The translations under genes and the position numbers were made by a program. From assembly GCF_902859875.1 (NCBI RefSeq), contig NZ_CADIKF010000039.1, positions 1-64,000 of the forward strand: a stretch of 64,000 nt of DNA, read 5' to 3'. Positions 27,265-36,323 of this stretch are shown here, piece after piece. The notes under the pieces are model-generated. The model had not been told where the DNA came from. It saw only the letters and a program-made list of their open reading frames with translations, and did not search any database. Every line of letters starts with the position of its first letter. Position 1 is the first letter of the stretch. This DNA comes from Paraburkholderia solisilvae (GTDB lineage Bacteria > Pseudomonadota > Gammaproteobacteria > Burkholderiales > Burkholderiaceae).

Positions 27265-28185
27265 TCAGTCGAGCCTGAACGTGCCGTCGACGACCGTGAC
27301 CGATGCGCCGCCGATCCATGTCTTGCCGGCCGCGTCGTCATAGTGGACCGCGACGTCGCCGGCGCGGCCGAGCACGGTGCCCTGGCGGGCCGAATAGCGT
27401 TCGCCTGGACGCCGCTGTTGCGCGCTGAGCAGACCCGCAAGCGCGGCATTGGCGCTGCCGGTCACCGGGTCTTCGCCGTAGCCGAATGCGCCGCCCAGCA
27501 TCAGGCAACGCACCTCGAAGGTGGCGGGACCGCCCGCCGGATGCGCACCGTAAACGGCAAGTCCATTTGCGCCGATGGTATGGGCGATCTCCACAACGGC
27601 GCGGGCATCGGGATCGAGCGCAAGGCATGCGTCAGCCGACGCAAGCCGTACGACGAGCCACGGCGCACCGTTATCGACGCCGCACGGTGGCGCGCTGAAG
27701 TCGATGGCATCGGTGCGCAGCGCGGCCGCGAGCGCCGCGTACTGCGCGTCGGGCAGCGGCGTGACGCGCGCGGGCGGTGCGGCGAAGGCCCATGCGTTGC
27801 GCTGCGACGCGTGGCTGGCATCGGCTGAGCCGGCTGCGCTCAGTGCGACGAGTTCGACGAGGCCGACGCCGCATTGCTGGACGAGCCGTCCCGCTTGCCG
27901 CGGCCGATAGCCGCTTTCGAGCAGCGCATGCGCGGTGCCGAGTGTCGGATGGCCGGCGAACGGCAACTCCCGGCCGGGTGTGAAGATGCGTACGCGATAG
28001 TCGGCCGCGGGGTCGGTCGGTTTGCAAAGAAACGTGGTCTCGGACAGATTCGTCCAGCGTGCGATCGTCTGCATCTGTGCGCTGTCGAGATCGTCGGCGT
28101 CGAATATGACAGCCAGCGGATTGCCCTTGAAAGGCACGGCGGTGAAGACGTCGACTTGCTTGAAGCGGACAGTGCGAGCGGGCAT
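27265..28185 (-). CDS. PhzF family isomerase/epimerase
   Basis: This 306-residue protein has the two-lobed diaminopimelate-epimerase-like fold of the PhzF family. Diagnostic pieces are QVDVFTAVPFKGNPLAV at the start, the catalytic Glu49 in NLSETTFL, GRELPFAGHPTLGTAHAL, and GEDPVTGSANAALAGLL. PhzF proper isomerises a phenazine precursor; most relatives act on unknown small acids. AGGAAG precedes the ATG. It is the last gene of a minus-strand run with RidA, an aminotransferase and an EamA transporter, so it may act on an amine-derived acid. No phenazine genes are nearby. Confidence 0.92.
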   Translation of the reverse strand: MPARTVRFKQVDVFTAVPFKGNPLAVIFDADDLDSAQMQTIARWTNLSETTFLCKPTDPAADYRVRIFTPGRELPFAGHPTLGTAHALLESGYRPRQAGRLVQQCGVGLVELVALSAAGSADASHASQRNAWAFAAPPARVTPLPDAQYAALAAALRTDAIDFSAPPCGVDNGAPWLVVRLASADACLALDPDARAVVEIAHTIGANGLAVYGAHPAGGPATFEVRCLMLGGAFGYGEDPVTGSANAALAGLLSAQQRRPGERYSARQGTVLGRAGDVAVHYDDAAGKTWIGGASVTVVDGTFRLD

Positions 28186-28322
28186 CGGGCTTCCTCGGAA
28201 AGGGCGGGGGCGCACGCACGGCGCGGCGTGAAACTGCGACAAGCGGAGCGGCGCACGGAAGGCCGCTCGCGCGCGTCACGCGTGATTGATGCGACGCGCG
28301 ACGCGACGGCTTGTCTGACGGG

Positions 28323-28787
28323 TCAAGCGACTTCGGCGATCAACTCGATCTCGACGCACGCGCCGAGCGGAATCTGCGCGACGCCGAATGCGGAACGCGC
28401 ATGCTTGCCGCGCTCGCCGAACACTTCGACGAGGAACTCGGACGCGCCGTTGGTGACAAGATGTTGTTCGGTGAACGACAGCGTCGAGTTGACGAGGCTC
28501 ATCACCTTGACGATACGCGTCACGCGGTTCAGGTCGCCGACATGCGCGTGCAGCGTCGCGAGCAGATCGATCGCGACTGAACGCGCGGCCGCTTTGCCCT
28601 CATCGGTGGTGACGTTGTCGCCGAGCTTGCCGACCCATGGCTTGCCGTCTTTCTTCGCGATGTGTCCCGACAGATACACGGTGTTGCCGCTTTGCGCGCT
28701 CATGACATAAGCGGCGGCCGGTGCGCCGGCGGACGGCAGTGCGATGCCGAGTTCCTTGAGTGTGTCGTATACATTTGCTTGAGCCAT
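28323..28787 (-). CDS. RidA family (YjgF/UK114) enamine/imine deaminase
   Basis: This 154-residue protein has the RidA pattern. It begins ANVYDTLKELGIALPSAG, has YLSGHIAKKDGKPWVGKLG, and ends with the ligand-binding Arg in KHARSAFGVAQIPLGACVEIELIAE. RidA proteins hydrolyse reactive enamine/imine intermediates, such as 2-aminoacrylate, released by PLP enzymes. The PLP aminotransferase immediately upstream is the obvious source of such intermediates. AAAGGAC precedes the ATG. It is slightly longer than the 130-residue archetype because of an N-terminal extension and internal loop. Confidence 0.92.
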   Translation of the reverse strand: MAQANVYDTLKELGIALPSAGAPAAAYVMSAQSGNTVYLSGHIAKKDGKPWVGKLGDNVTTDEGKAAARSVAIDLLATLHAHVGDLNRVTRIVKVMSLVNSTLSFTEQHLVTNGASEFLVEVFGERGKHARSAFGVAQIPLGACVEIELIAEVA

Positions 28788-28911
28788 GACGGGTCCTTTT
28801 TGCGAGTGGAAAACCTGAATGGTAGCGCCGCCGCGAGATCCGGACACGGTTGCGCGCAGCGGCACGGATGCGCGCCCGGAACCGCGCCCGCAGCCGCGCC
28901 CGAAACCGCGT

Positions 28912-30117
28912 TCAGAGTCGCGCGCGGATCAGCGCCGCAAGCTGCGCGATGCCGGCCTCGATTTTTTCGGGCGGCACGGTGACGAACGACAGGCGCAGCG
29001 TATTGTGCTGCGGTTCGTGCGCGAAGAACGGCGCGCCCGGCACGAAAGCGACATGCTGCGCGACCGCTTCTTCGAGCAGCGTCATCGTATCGATGGCCGC
29101 CGGCAATTGCACCCACACGAACATGCCGCCCTCCGGACGGTTCCACGTCACGCCTTCGGGCATGAAGTGCTCGAGCGCCGCGAGCATCGCCGCGCATTGG
29201 TCGCGATACAGCGCGCGGATGGTCGGCACGTGCGTATCGAGGAAACCGTCCTTGACGACCTCGTGCACGATGCGCTGCGTGAAGCTCGGCGTATGCAGAT
29301 CGGTCGCCTGCTTCGCCTGCACGAGCTTGAAGTGCAGCTCTTCGGGCGCGATGACGTAGCCGACCCGCAAGCCGGGCGCGAGCACCTTCGAGAACGACCC
29401 GAGGTGCACGATAAGATCCGGCGCCATCGACAGCATCGTCGGCAGCGGCTCGCCGCGGTAGTCGAGCGCACCGTACGGATCGTCCTCGATCACCGGGAAT
29501 GCCGCGTTCTGCGCGAACGCGACCAGTTCGCGCCGGCGTTCGATCGGCAGGCGCCGTCCGGTCGGGTTCTGGAAATTCGGTTGCGCGTACAACAGCCGCG
29601 CACCGGCGGTCAGCTCGGGCGTGAGCGCGGCGGGGATCAGGCCGGCGTCGTCGGTCGGCACCTGCACGTAGTGCGGTTCGTAGAGCGAGAACGATTGCAG
29701 CGCGCCGAGGTAAGTCGGCGTTTCGACGAGCACCGGGCTTTGCGCACAGACGAGCACTTTGCCGAGCAGATCGAGCGCCTGCTGCGAGCCGGTCGTGATC
29801 AGCACCTGCGTCGCGCGAATCGTTGTGCCGCCTTGCGAATGGCGCGCCGCGATCCATTCGCGCAGCGGTAGATAGCCTTCGGTCGCGCTGTATTGAAGCG
29901 CGGCCGCCGGCGTGTCGCGCAAGATCCGGTCGGCGGCCGCGCGCATCTGTTCAGCGGGGAACGTGGACGGCGCCGGTAAACCGCCGGCGAACGAAATCAC
30001 TTCAGGCCGTTCGCTTACCTTGAGAATTTCGCGAATGGCGGAGCTCGTCAGCTTGCGCGCGCGGGCGGACAGTTGCCAAGAGCGTGCGCTCATGTGGGGC
30101 GGGTCGCTTCGGTCCAT
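28912..30117 (-). CDS. PLP-dependent aminotransferase (class I, 2-aminoadipate type)
   Basis: This 401-residue cytoplasmic enzyme has the fold-type I aminotransferase signature. Lys244 in HLGSFSKVLAPGLRVGY forms the Schiff base. PNFQNPTG (180-187) and EDDPYGALDY (211-220) hold the cofactor and substrate. SFAGGLPAPSTFP near residue 42 is typical of the LysN/2-aminoadipate and aromatic transaminase subgroup. It lacks the GntR domain found in MocR regulators; such a regulator is encoded divergently nearby. GAGGAG lies six bases before the ATG. RidA and PhzF follow on the same strand, so an operon is likely. The amino donor is not determined. Confidence 0.93.
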   Translation of the reverse strand: MDRSDPPHMSARSWQLSARARKLTSSAIREILKVSERPEVISFAGGLPAPSTFPAEQMRAAADRILRDTPAAALQYSATEGYLPLREWIAARHSQGGTTIRATQVLITTGSQQALDLLGKVLVCAQSPVLVETPTYLGALQSFSLYEPHYVQVPTDDAGLIPAALTPELTAGARLLYAQPNFQNPTGRRLPIERRRELVAFAQNAAFPVIEDDPYGALDYRGEPLPTMLSMAPDLIVHLGSFSKVLAPGLRVGYVIAPEELHFKLVQAKQATDLHTPSFTQRIVHEVVKDGFLDTHVPTIRALYRDQCAAMLAALEHFMPEGVTWNRPEGGMFVWVQLPAAIDTMTLLEEAVAQHVAFVPGAPFFAHEPQHNTLRLSFVTVPPEKIEAGIAQLAALIRARL

Positions 30118-30168
30118 GGTCGTCTCCTCGTCTGCTTGTATTGATTTAATGCCATGCAGTGCGTCGAT

Positions 30169-30218
30169 GTGATGCATTGATGCAATGCGCTGGCGTGATG
30201 CATTGGCGTGATGCATCG
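30169..30218 (-). repeat. Three GTGATGCAT(T/C)G boxes before the aminotransferase
   Basis: GTGATGCATTG occurs at 30169-30179 and 30195-30205, and GTGATGCATCG at 30208-30218; related TGATGCAATG and CAATGCA pieces lie between and after. The spacing is 26 and 13 bp. They fill the 192-bp gap between the EamA and aminotransferase genes and could be operator sites, perhaps for the divergent MocR regulator (inference). Confidence 0.6.
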
Positions 30219-30308
30219 ATGTGATGTGATCAATGCAAAGCGTCGGTGCAAAGCGTCGCTGCGATGTGCGAAGGATTGCTGACGGAACGCGTCGGCCGCC
30301 GCATCGCG

Positions 30309-31217
30309 TTACCCCGCTCGCATCACGCGAGGCGCCGCGTGTACGGTGGCGCGGCGGCCGAGCATCACGGTGGCGATGACCGCGGCGGCGAAGAGCCATG
30401 TCGACGGCGCGACGTGCTCGCCGAAAAACAGCGCGGAAAAGGCCATTGTGAAGAAGATCTGCAGCAACTGCACCTGACCGACGCGCGCGATGCCGCCCAT
30501 CGCGAGGCCCGCATACCACGCGAAGAAACCGAGAAACTGCGAAAAGAACGCGACGTATGCGAACGCGAGCCATGTCTTCAGCGCGACCGGCCCCGGGTGC
30601 ATCACGTGCTGATGCCAGGCGAGCCAGCCGACCGGCGGCGCGAGAAACGGTGCGGACACCACGAGCGCCCAGCAGATCACCTGCCAGCCGCCGATCTGCT
30701 TCGCGAGCCGCGCGCCTTCCGCATAACCGAGCGCGCCGATGCCGACCGCGACCAGCATCAGCAGATCGCCGGGCTGCGGTGCGCCGCCGCCCGCCTGCAA
30801 CGCGAACGCGACGACGATCGCACTGCCGGCGAGCGCGCATGTCCAGAACAGCTTCGACGGCCGTTCATGCGACAGCCACGCCGCGTAGATCGCGACGCAC
30901 AGCGGCTGCAAACCGTTGACGACCGCGCCATGCGAGGCGGGCACGTACTTCATCGACCACGCGGAAAACACCGGGAACGCGACCACGACGCCGAGCGAGA
31001 CGACCGCGAGGCTCCTCAGTTGCGCCCAGTTCGGCCAGCGCTCACGGCGCCACGCGAGCAGCGCGGCGGCCGGCACGGCGGCGACCAGCGCGCGGCCCAG
31101 GCCGTTGAGCAGCGGATGCCATTCGGCGACGACGATGCGCGTCATCGGCAGCGTGAGGCTGAAGACCATCACGCCGATCAGGCCGAGCAGCATGCCTTGG
31201 GATTCGCGCGAATTCAT
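30309..31217 (-). CDS. EamA/DMT family transporter
   Basis: This 302-residue inner-membrane protein has ten hydrophobic helices in two EamA repeats, starting GMLLGLIGVMVFSLTLPMTR and KLFWTCALAGSAIVVAFAL. EamA members usually export amino acids or other small metabolites. It lies upstream of the aminotransferase gene and downstream of a VOC protein on the same strand (58-bp gap), so it may move the substrate or product of that pathway. The ATG 31217 start gives the expected short cytoplasmic N-terminus; GGAG is rather far upstream. Confidence 0.9.
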   Translation of the reverse strand: MNSRESQGMLLGLIGVMVFSLTLPMTRIVVAEWHPLLNGLGRALVAAVPAAALLAWRRERWPNWAQLRSLAVVSLGVVVAFPVFSAWSMKYVPASHGAVVNGLQPLCVAIYAAWLSHERPSKLFWTCALAGSAIVVAFALQAGGGAPQPGDLLMLVAVGIGALGYAEGARLAKQIGGWQVICWALVVSAPFLAPPVGWLAWHQHVMHPGPVALKTWLAFAYVAFFSQFLGFFAWYAGLAMGGIARVGQVQLLQIFFTMAFSALFFGEHVAPSTWLFAAAVIATVMLGRRATVHAAPRVMRAG

Positions 31218-31275
31218 GGCGTGGGTGTCTCCGGTTTCTAATGTTCGATTGCAAGCATGCAGCGGGTGGCGCGGC

Positions 31276-31962
31276 TTATTTGAGCGTGCGCATACCGTCT
31301 GGCGTTTCAAATTCGGCGACGAGCGCGGGCGCGCCGTCGGTGCCGGCGAGTTTGATCAGATGCGCGGCGCCGAGCCAGTCGAGTTGCGCGGCGATCAGAT
31401 CGGCTTCGCGATGCACCGCGCTCAGCGTCTTCAACGCGATGCCCGTTTCGGGCAGGCGCGCCGATGGATGCAACGCGTTGTCCCACTGGATCAGCGTCGG
31501 CAGAATGCCGTCGCCCGCGTGCTGCCAGCTCGGGAATGCGCCGTCGTCGGGCACCGACAGTCCCCACGTGAAATCGCCGCGCGTCATCGGTACCACCGGG
31601 GCGATCCGCTCGGGGTACTGGGCTTGCCAGCGCATCAGGTTTTTCGGCCGCTCGACACGCGCGACCCAATGCGACAGATACGGGCCGTTCGCGAGGCGCG
31701 CGGCAACGGCGAGATCGTCGAGTGCGAAAAGACGCGGGCGGGCGGCGCCGGCCGCGGGCTCGGGCGCGTCCGGATCGATCGCGATCACCTCGAGATAGAC
31801 GCCGTCCCACAGATTCAGCAGCCGGTTGCAGGTGCGCATCAGCGGGTGCGAGCCGCCGCCGGACGGCGCGACGCCGAGCGCATCGGCGACATATTGCGTG
31901 CCTTCGTCGAGCGTGCGGGCCGAGACGACGAGATGATCGAGGCGAAGCGAGTGGACAGTCAT
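31276..31962 (-). CDS. VOC family (glyoxalase-like) protein
   Basis: This 228-residue protein begins LRLDHLVVSARTLDEGTQYV, a glyoxalase-like domain start with the metal-ligand His in LDHLVV. It contains GVYLEVIAIDP (metal Glu), GDFTWGLSVPDDGA and LIQWDNALHPSARLPETG, the pattern of the Glyoxalase_3-type group. The activity is unknown; VOC enzymes are metal-dependent lyases, isomerases or dioxygenases. It is the first gene of the minus-strand run and is divergent from the MocR regulator, 302 bp away. The ribosome site is weak. Confidence 0.85.
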   Translation of the reverse strand: MTVHSLRLDHLVVSARTLDEGTQYVADALGVAPSGGGSHPLMRTCNRLLNLWDGVYLEVIAIDPDAPEPAAGAARPRLFALDDLAVAARLANGPYLSHWVARVERPKNLMRWQAQYPERIAPVVPMTRGDFTWGLSVPDDGAFPSWQHAGDGILPTLIQWDNALHPSARLPETGIALKTLSAVHREADLIAAQLDWLGAAHLIKLAGTDGAPALVAEFETPDGMRTLK

Positions 31963-32220
31963 GTCAGATCGAAAAAACAGTTGAGCGGCGAGGGGGCCGT
32001 CGCAGCGCGTTGCCATCCTGCGCACGCGTTGGCGGTGAAATGCTTAAGAATACCCGCTGGCATCGCGGCCGCGCCATGCGTGGCGTGGCGTGGCCGCTTC
32101 GGTATTTCCGCGCACGCGCCCGCGTTGTCGCAACACACGGGCGCCTGGCCGATGCGACATCGCCCCACCTGGCGCCCACCCCTGGCCGGTTGAATGTATC
32201 GTCTGCGACCGGCACAGTAA

Positions 32221-32251
32221 CGGTACAATCGCGCAGGTAGTCTTCGGTACA
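32221..32251 (+). promoter_or_regulatory. CGGTACA direct repeats at the MocR promoter
   Basis: CGGTACA occurs at 32221-32227 and 32245-32251, 24 bp apart, and the first copy overlaps a TACAAT -10 element (32224-32229). MocR regulators often bind direct repeats in their own promoter, so self-control is plausible. The -35 is not clear. Confidence 0.4.
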
Positions 32252-32264
32252 GTTGGAGCCAGCC

Positions 32265-33719
32265 ATGTCGTTTCCACTCGAACAGATCCCCGCGCCGCAC
32301 GATGCGTCCGCGCTGACACTCGTCGACCAGCTCGTCCAATGGGCGCGCCGCCGCGTCGACGAACGCGTGTTCCGTCCCGGCATGCGCATGCCGTCCATCC
32401 GTAAGCTCGCGATCGACAAGGGCGTCTCGCGCTTTACCGTCGTCGAGGCGTATGAGCGGCTCGTCGCGCAGGGCTATCTGGATTCGCGGCGCGGCTCGGG
32501 CTTCTATGTGCGCGAGCGCTTCGCCGCACCGATGCCGGGCGAGCGCCGCGCGACGAGCGACGCGGCGCCGGCGCCGAGCACGATCGACGTGGTCTGGCTG
32601 TTGCGCAACATGCTGCATACGTCGACGCAGCCCGAGCGCGGGCCGGGCCTCGGCTACCTGCCGTCGCGCTGGCTGGACGGCGAGCTGATCTCCGGCGCGC
32701 TGCGCACGCTCGGCCGGCAAAGCGGCGCGCAGATGCTCGGTTTCGGCACGCCGCAGGGTTTCCTGCCGCTGCGCCAGCAACTGCAGACGCGCCTGGAGGA
32801 GCTCGAGATCGGCGCGTCGCCGGAAAGCATCGTGCTCGTATCCGGCATCACGCAGGCCATCGATCTTCTCGCGCGGCTCTACTTGCAAGCGGGCGACGCG
32901 GTGGTCGTCGGCGACCCGGCATGGTTCCAGATGTTCGGGCGCATCGCGTCGCAGGGCGCGCATCTGGTCGGCATGCCGTATACGCCGGACGGCCCGGACC
33001 TCGACGCGCTCGAGGCGCTCGTGCAAACCTGGCGGCCCAAGATGCTCGTCATCAACTCGGTGCTGCAGAACCCGACCGGCACGTCGCTGACCGCCGCGCA
33101 GGCGTTCCGCATTTTGCGTCTCGCCGAGGAGTACGACTTCGTCGTCGTCGAAGACGATATTTACGGCGACCTGTGCCCGCCCGGCTTTCCGGCCACGCGC
33201 CTCGCAAGTCTCGATCAACTGAAGCGCGTCATTTACCTCGGCAGCTTTTCGAAGACGCTCGCCGCGAACCTGCGGGTCGGCTTTATCGCGTGCGAGCCGC
33301 AACTTGCGCAAGCGGTAGCGGACCAGAAGATGCTCGTCAACATGACGACGCCCGAGCTCAACGAGCGCGTGCTGTACAAGATCCTGACCGAAGGCCACTA
33401 CCGGCGTCACGTCGAACGCTTGCGCGCGCGTCTGGACGGCGTGCGCGACAAGGCGTGCCGGATGCTCGAGAAGACCGGTTTGCGGCTCTTCCAGACGCCC
33501 GCCGCGGGCATGTTCGTGTGGGCCGACACCGGCGTCGATGCGGATGCGCTCGCGGCCGCCGGCCACGAAGCGGGCTTTTTGCTGACGCCCGGCAGTCTTT
33601 TTTCGCCGCAGCAGTCGCCGACCACCTGGATGCGCTTTAATGTGGCGAATTGCGGCGACCCGGCGCTGCCCGCGTTTCTCGGCGAGTATCTGGATACGGT
33701 GATCCGCCGCGCATCCTGA
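32265..33719 (+). CDS. MocR/PdxR-type GntR-aminotransferase regulator
   Basis: This 484-residue DNA-binding protein has an N-terminal GntR winged helix (about 20-90: FRPGMRMPSIRKLAIDKGVS, TVVEAYERLVAQGYL) joined to a fold-type I aminotransferase domain. PLP-binding marks are VLQNPTGTSL, VVEDDIYGDL and Lys in YLGSFSKTLAANLRVGF. MocR proteins use PLP adducts as a signal rather than for catalysis. It is divergent from the VOC-EamA-aminotransferase-RidA-PhzF run, which it probably controls. The start at 32265 follows GGAGCC; two CGGTACA repeats lie just before it. Confidence 0.93.
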   Translation: MSFPLEQIPAPHDASALTLVDQLVQWARRRVDERVFRPGMRMPSIRKLAIDKGVSRFTVVEAYERLVAQGYLDSRRGSGFYVRERFAAPMPGERRATSDAAPAPSTIDVVWLLRNMLHTSTQPERGPGLGYLPSRWLDGELISGALRTLGRQSGAQMLGFGTPQGFLPLRQQLQTRLEELEIGASPESIVLVSGITQAIDLLARLYLQAGDAVVVGDPAWFQMFGRIASQGAHLVGMPYTPDGPDLDALEALVQTWRPKMLVINSVLQNPTGTSLTAAQAFRILRLAEEYDFVVVEDDIYGDLCPPGFPATRLASLDQLKRVIYLGSFSKTLAANLRVGFIACEPQLAQAVADQKMLVNMTTPELNERVLYKILTEGHYRRHVERLRARLDGVRDKACRMLEKTGLRLFQTPAAGMFVWADTGVDADALAAAGHEAGFLLTPGSLFSPQQSPTTWMRFNVANCGDPALPAFLGEYLDTVIRRAS

Positions 33720-33724
33720 GCGCC

Positions 33725-33752
33725 CTTGAAATTTTCCGCCGCGCCCCCACTT
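33725..33752 (+). promoter_or_regulatory. Sigma-32 heat-shock promoter of htpG
   Basis: CTTGAAA (33725-33731) and CCCCACTT (33745-33752), separated by 13 bp, match the RpoH consensus CTTGAAA/CCCCATNT with one mismatch. They lie 73 bp before the htpG start. Confidence 0.8.
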
Positions 33753-33824
33753 CGGCGGGCGATCGGCGCGGTCCGCCGGCCGCCCGAATATTGAATCAAC
33801 CCGAAATAGAGAGGACGTCCGACC

Positions 33825-35735
33825 ATGGCACAAGAAACCATGAGCTTTCAGGCAGAAGTGAAGCAGCTTCTGCATCTGATGATCCATTCGCTGTACAGCA
33901 ACAAGGAAATTTTCCTGCGTGAGCTGATTTCGAACGCGTCCGACGCGGCCGACAAGCTGCGTTTCGAAGCGATCGGCGACAACGCGCTGTACGAAAACGA
34001 TCCGAACCTGCGCATTCGCGTGTCATACGACAAGACCGCGCACACGGTGACGATCGACGACAACGGCATCGGCATGAGCCGCGACGAAGCGATCGCGAAT
34101 CTCGGCACGATCGCACGCTCGGGCACCAGGGAATTCTTCGGCAAGCTCTCCGGCGACCAGCAGAAGGACGCGGCGCTGATCGGCCAGTTCGGTGTCGGCT
34201 TCTATTCGGGCTTTATCGTCGCGGACAAGATCACCGTAGAAACACGGCGTGCCGGCTTGCCCGCAGCGGAAGGCGTGCGCTGGGAAAGTGCGGGCGAGGG
34301 CGACTTCGCGGTCGACACGATCGAGCGTGCACCGCGCGGCACGACCATTACGCTGCATCTGCGCGCCGATGAGGACGAACTGCTGTCGTCGCATCGCTTG
34401 AAGTCGATCATCCAGAAGTACTCGGACCACGTCGCGCTGCCCATTCTGATGAAAAAGGAAGAGTGGGATGCGGAAAAGAGCGAGATGGTCACGCAGGATG
34501 AGGACGAGACCGTCAACCAGGCGAGCGCACTGTGGACGCGCGCGAAGAACGACATCACCGAAGAGCAGTACAAGCAGTTTTATCAGCACCTGTCGCACGA
34601 TCATCAGGATCCGCTGACATGGACGCATAACCGCGTCGAAGGCCGCAGCGAGTATACGCAGCTGCTTTATCTGCCCGCGCATGCGCCGTTCGACCTGTGG
34701 AACCGCGAGCATCGCGGCGGCCTGAAGCTGTACGTGAAGCGCGTGTTCATCATGGACGACGCCGAGCAACTGCTGCCGGTCTACCTGCGCTTCGTGAAGG
34801 GTGTCGTCGATTCGAGCGATCTGCCGCTTAACGTGTCGCGCGAACTGCTGCAGGAAAGCCGCGATGTGAAGGCGATCCGCGAAGGCGTGACCAAGCGCGC
34901 GCTGTCGATGCTCGAAGAAATCGCGAATCTTGAAACGGCAGCGGAAACCGATGCCGACAAGGAAAAGTACGCGGCATTCTGGAAGGAATTCGGCCAGGTG
35001 CTGAAGGAAGGCATCGGCGAAGACTTCGCGAACAAGGACCGCATCGCGAAGCTGCTGCGCTTCGCGTCGACGCATCACGATACGGATGAGCAGAAAGTAT
35101 CGCTTGCGCAGTACGTCGAGCGCATGAAGCCCGAGCAGTCGAAAATCTACTATGTGACCGCCGATACGTGGCAGGCCGCGAAGAACAGCCCGCATCTCGA
35201 AGTGTTCCGCAAGAAGGGCGTCGAAGTGCTGCTGCTGACGGACCGGGTCGACGAATGGATGCTGTCGTTCCTCAACGAGTTCGACGGCAAGCCGCTCGCG
35301 AGCGTCGCGCGTGGCGATCTCGATCTCGGCGAGTTGAATGACGAGGAAAAGCAGGCGCAGGAGAAGATCGGCGAAGAACTGAAGCCGCTCGTCGAACGCC
35401 TGAAGGAAGCGCTGAAGGACAAGGCGAAGGATGTGCGCCTGACGTTCCGGCTGACTGATTCCCCGTCGTGCCTCGTGGCCGACGAAGGCGATATGAGCGG
35501 CTATCTGCAGCGCATGCTGAAGGCCGCGGGGCAGAAAGCGCCGGCCATGCAGCCGATTCTCGAAGTGAATCCGGAGCATCCGCTCGTCAAGGGGTTGCAC
35601 ACCGATAGCGCGAACTTCGACGATTGGGCGCATCTGCTGTTCGATCAGGCGTTGCTGGCCGAAGGCGGCGCGCTCGAAGACCCGGCGAGTTTCGTGAAGC
35701 GGACCAACGCGCTGCTGCTGGCACGCGGCGGTTAA
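33825..35735 (+). CDS. htpG: Chaperone HtpG (Hsp90)
   Basis: This 636-residue cytoplasmic chaperone clamps clients in an ATP-driven cycle. The N-terminal ATPase has [17 protein letters not shown] (Glu33, Asn37), DDNGIGMS (Asp79) and [12 protein letters not shown], with lid glycines in [13 protein letters not shown]. The middle domain has the catalytic-loop Arg region ([17 protein letters not shown]). The C-terminal dimer domain ends in a bacterial-type tail without MEEVD. GAGAGGAC precedes the ATG. It is monocistronic, with a sigma-32 promoter in front and a strong terminator behind. Confidence 0.98.
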   Translation: MAQETMSFQAEVKQLLHLMIHSLYSNKEIFLRELISNASDAADKLRFEAIGDNALYENDPNLRIRVSYDKTAHTVTIDDNGIGMSRDEAIANLGTIARSGTREFFGKLSGDQQKDAALIGQFGVGFYSGFIVADKITVETRRAGLPAAEGVRWESAGEGDFAVDTIERAPRGTTITLHLRADEDELLSSHRLKSIIQKYSDHVALPILMKKEEWDAEKSEMVTQDEDETVNQASALWTRAKNDITEEQYKQFYQHLSHDHQDPLTWTHNRVEGRSEYTQLLYLPAHAPFDLWNREHRGGLKLYVKRVFIMDDAEQLLPVYLRFVKGVVDSSDLPLNVSRELLQESRDVKAIREGVTKRALSMLEEIANLETAAETDADKEKYAAFWKEFGQVLKEGIGEDFANKDRIAKLLRFASTHHDTDEQKVSLAQYVERMKPEQSKIYYVTADTWQAAKNSPHLEVFRKKGVEVLLLTDRVDEWMLSFLNEFDGKPLASVARGDLDLGELNDEEKQAQEKIGEELKPLVERLKEALKDKAKDVRLTFRLTDSPSCLVADEGDMSGYLQRMLKAAGQKAPAMQPILEVNPEHPLVKGLHTDSANFDDWAHLLFDQALLAEGGALEDPASFVKRTNALLLARGG

Positions 35736-35783
35736 AGCGGGGAGGGCGCCGCGCGGCGCTTGAAGCAACCTGAAGGAAGACTG

Positions 35784-35813
35784 AAATGCGCTGCTTTCGC
35801 AGCGCATTTTTTT
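35784..35813 (+). terminator. Rho-independent terminator of htpG
   Basis: AAATGCGCTGC (35784-35794) pairs with GCAGCGCATTT (35799-35809) around TTTC, followed by a run of seven T residues (35807-35813). Confidence 0.95.
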
Positions 35814-35866
35814 CGCCTTGACGGCGGGCGATGCAGCGAGTTCGTACGCGGGATGCTACCGCGCCG

Positions 35867-36133
35867 TCATCTCGCCGGCGACTGCTCGTGCAGGTTGCGC
35901 ACCTGCGCGAGCACCGAGCCCGCCAGCTCTTTGGCTTCCTCGCATGCTTGCGGACTGGCAAGCACCTTGCCTGCCACTTTGCCGATCGCGGCACTGGTGT
36001 GCTTCGACGTGTGATGCTGGGCGAGAGCGGAACCGGCAAGCTCTTTTTCGATAGACGATGCGCTTAGTTTTGCTAGTATCACGGCGGCGAGATGCGCAAT
36101 TCGATCGGACGTTTCTTTTGAATTCTTAATCAA
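35867..36133 (-). CDS. Small conserved hypothetical protein, helical
   Basis: An 88-residue frame starts at TTG 36133, six bases after AAGGAG. It contains two related halves, IEKELAGSALAQHHTSKHTS and CEEAKELAGSVLAQVRNLHE, sharing the KELAGS(A/V)LAQ motif. That points to an internal duplication forming amphipathic helices. Similar Ala/Ser/Lys-rich small proteins occur in Burkholderia; the role is unknown. The non-ATG start and good ribosome site are the support. An AT-rich 190-bp region with probable divergent promoters separates it from the next gene. Confidence 0.65.
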   Translation of the reverse strand: MIKNSKETSDRIAHLAAVILAKLSASSIEKELAGSALAQHHTSKHTSAAIGKVAGKVLASPQACEEAKELAGSVLAQVRNLHEQSPAR

Positions 36134-36323
36134 TTGATACTCCTTGGGATTTTTCTTGATTTCGGGAGGGTGCGTTCAAATTGGCCACGCTGAACGCCGG
36201 TTAATTATGGTTTGCTAAGTAAATGGTTTCAATGAATTGTGTCAGTCAATGTTAAGGAATGTGTCGCCGGATCGGCGCGATTCGGGTGCGGTCTGAATTG
36301 AATTTGAAGCTGGGAGTGTTTTG

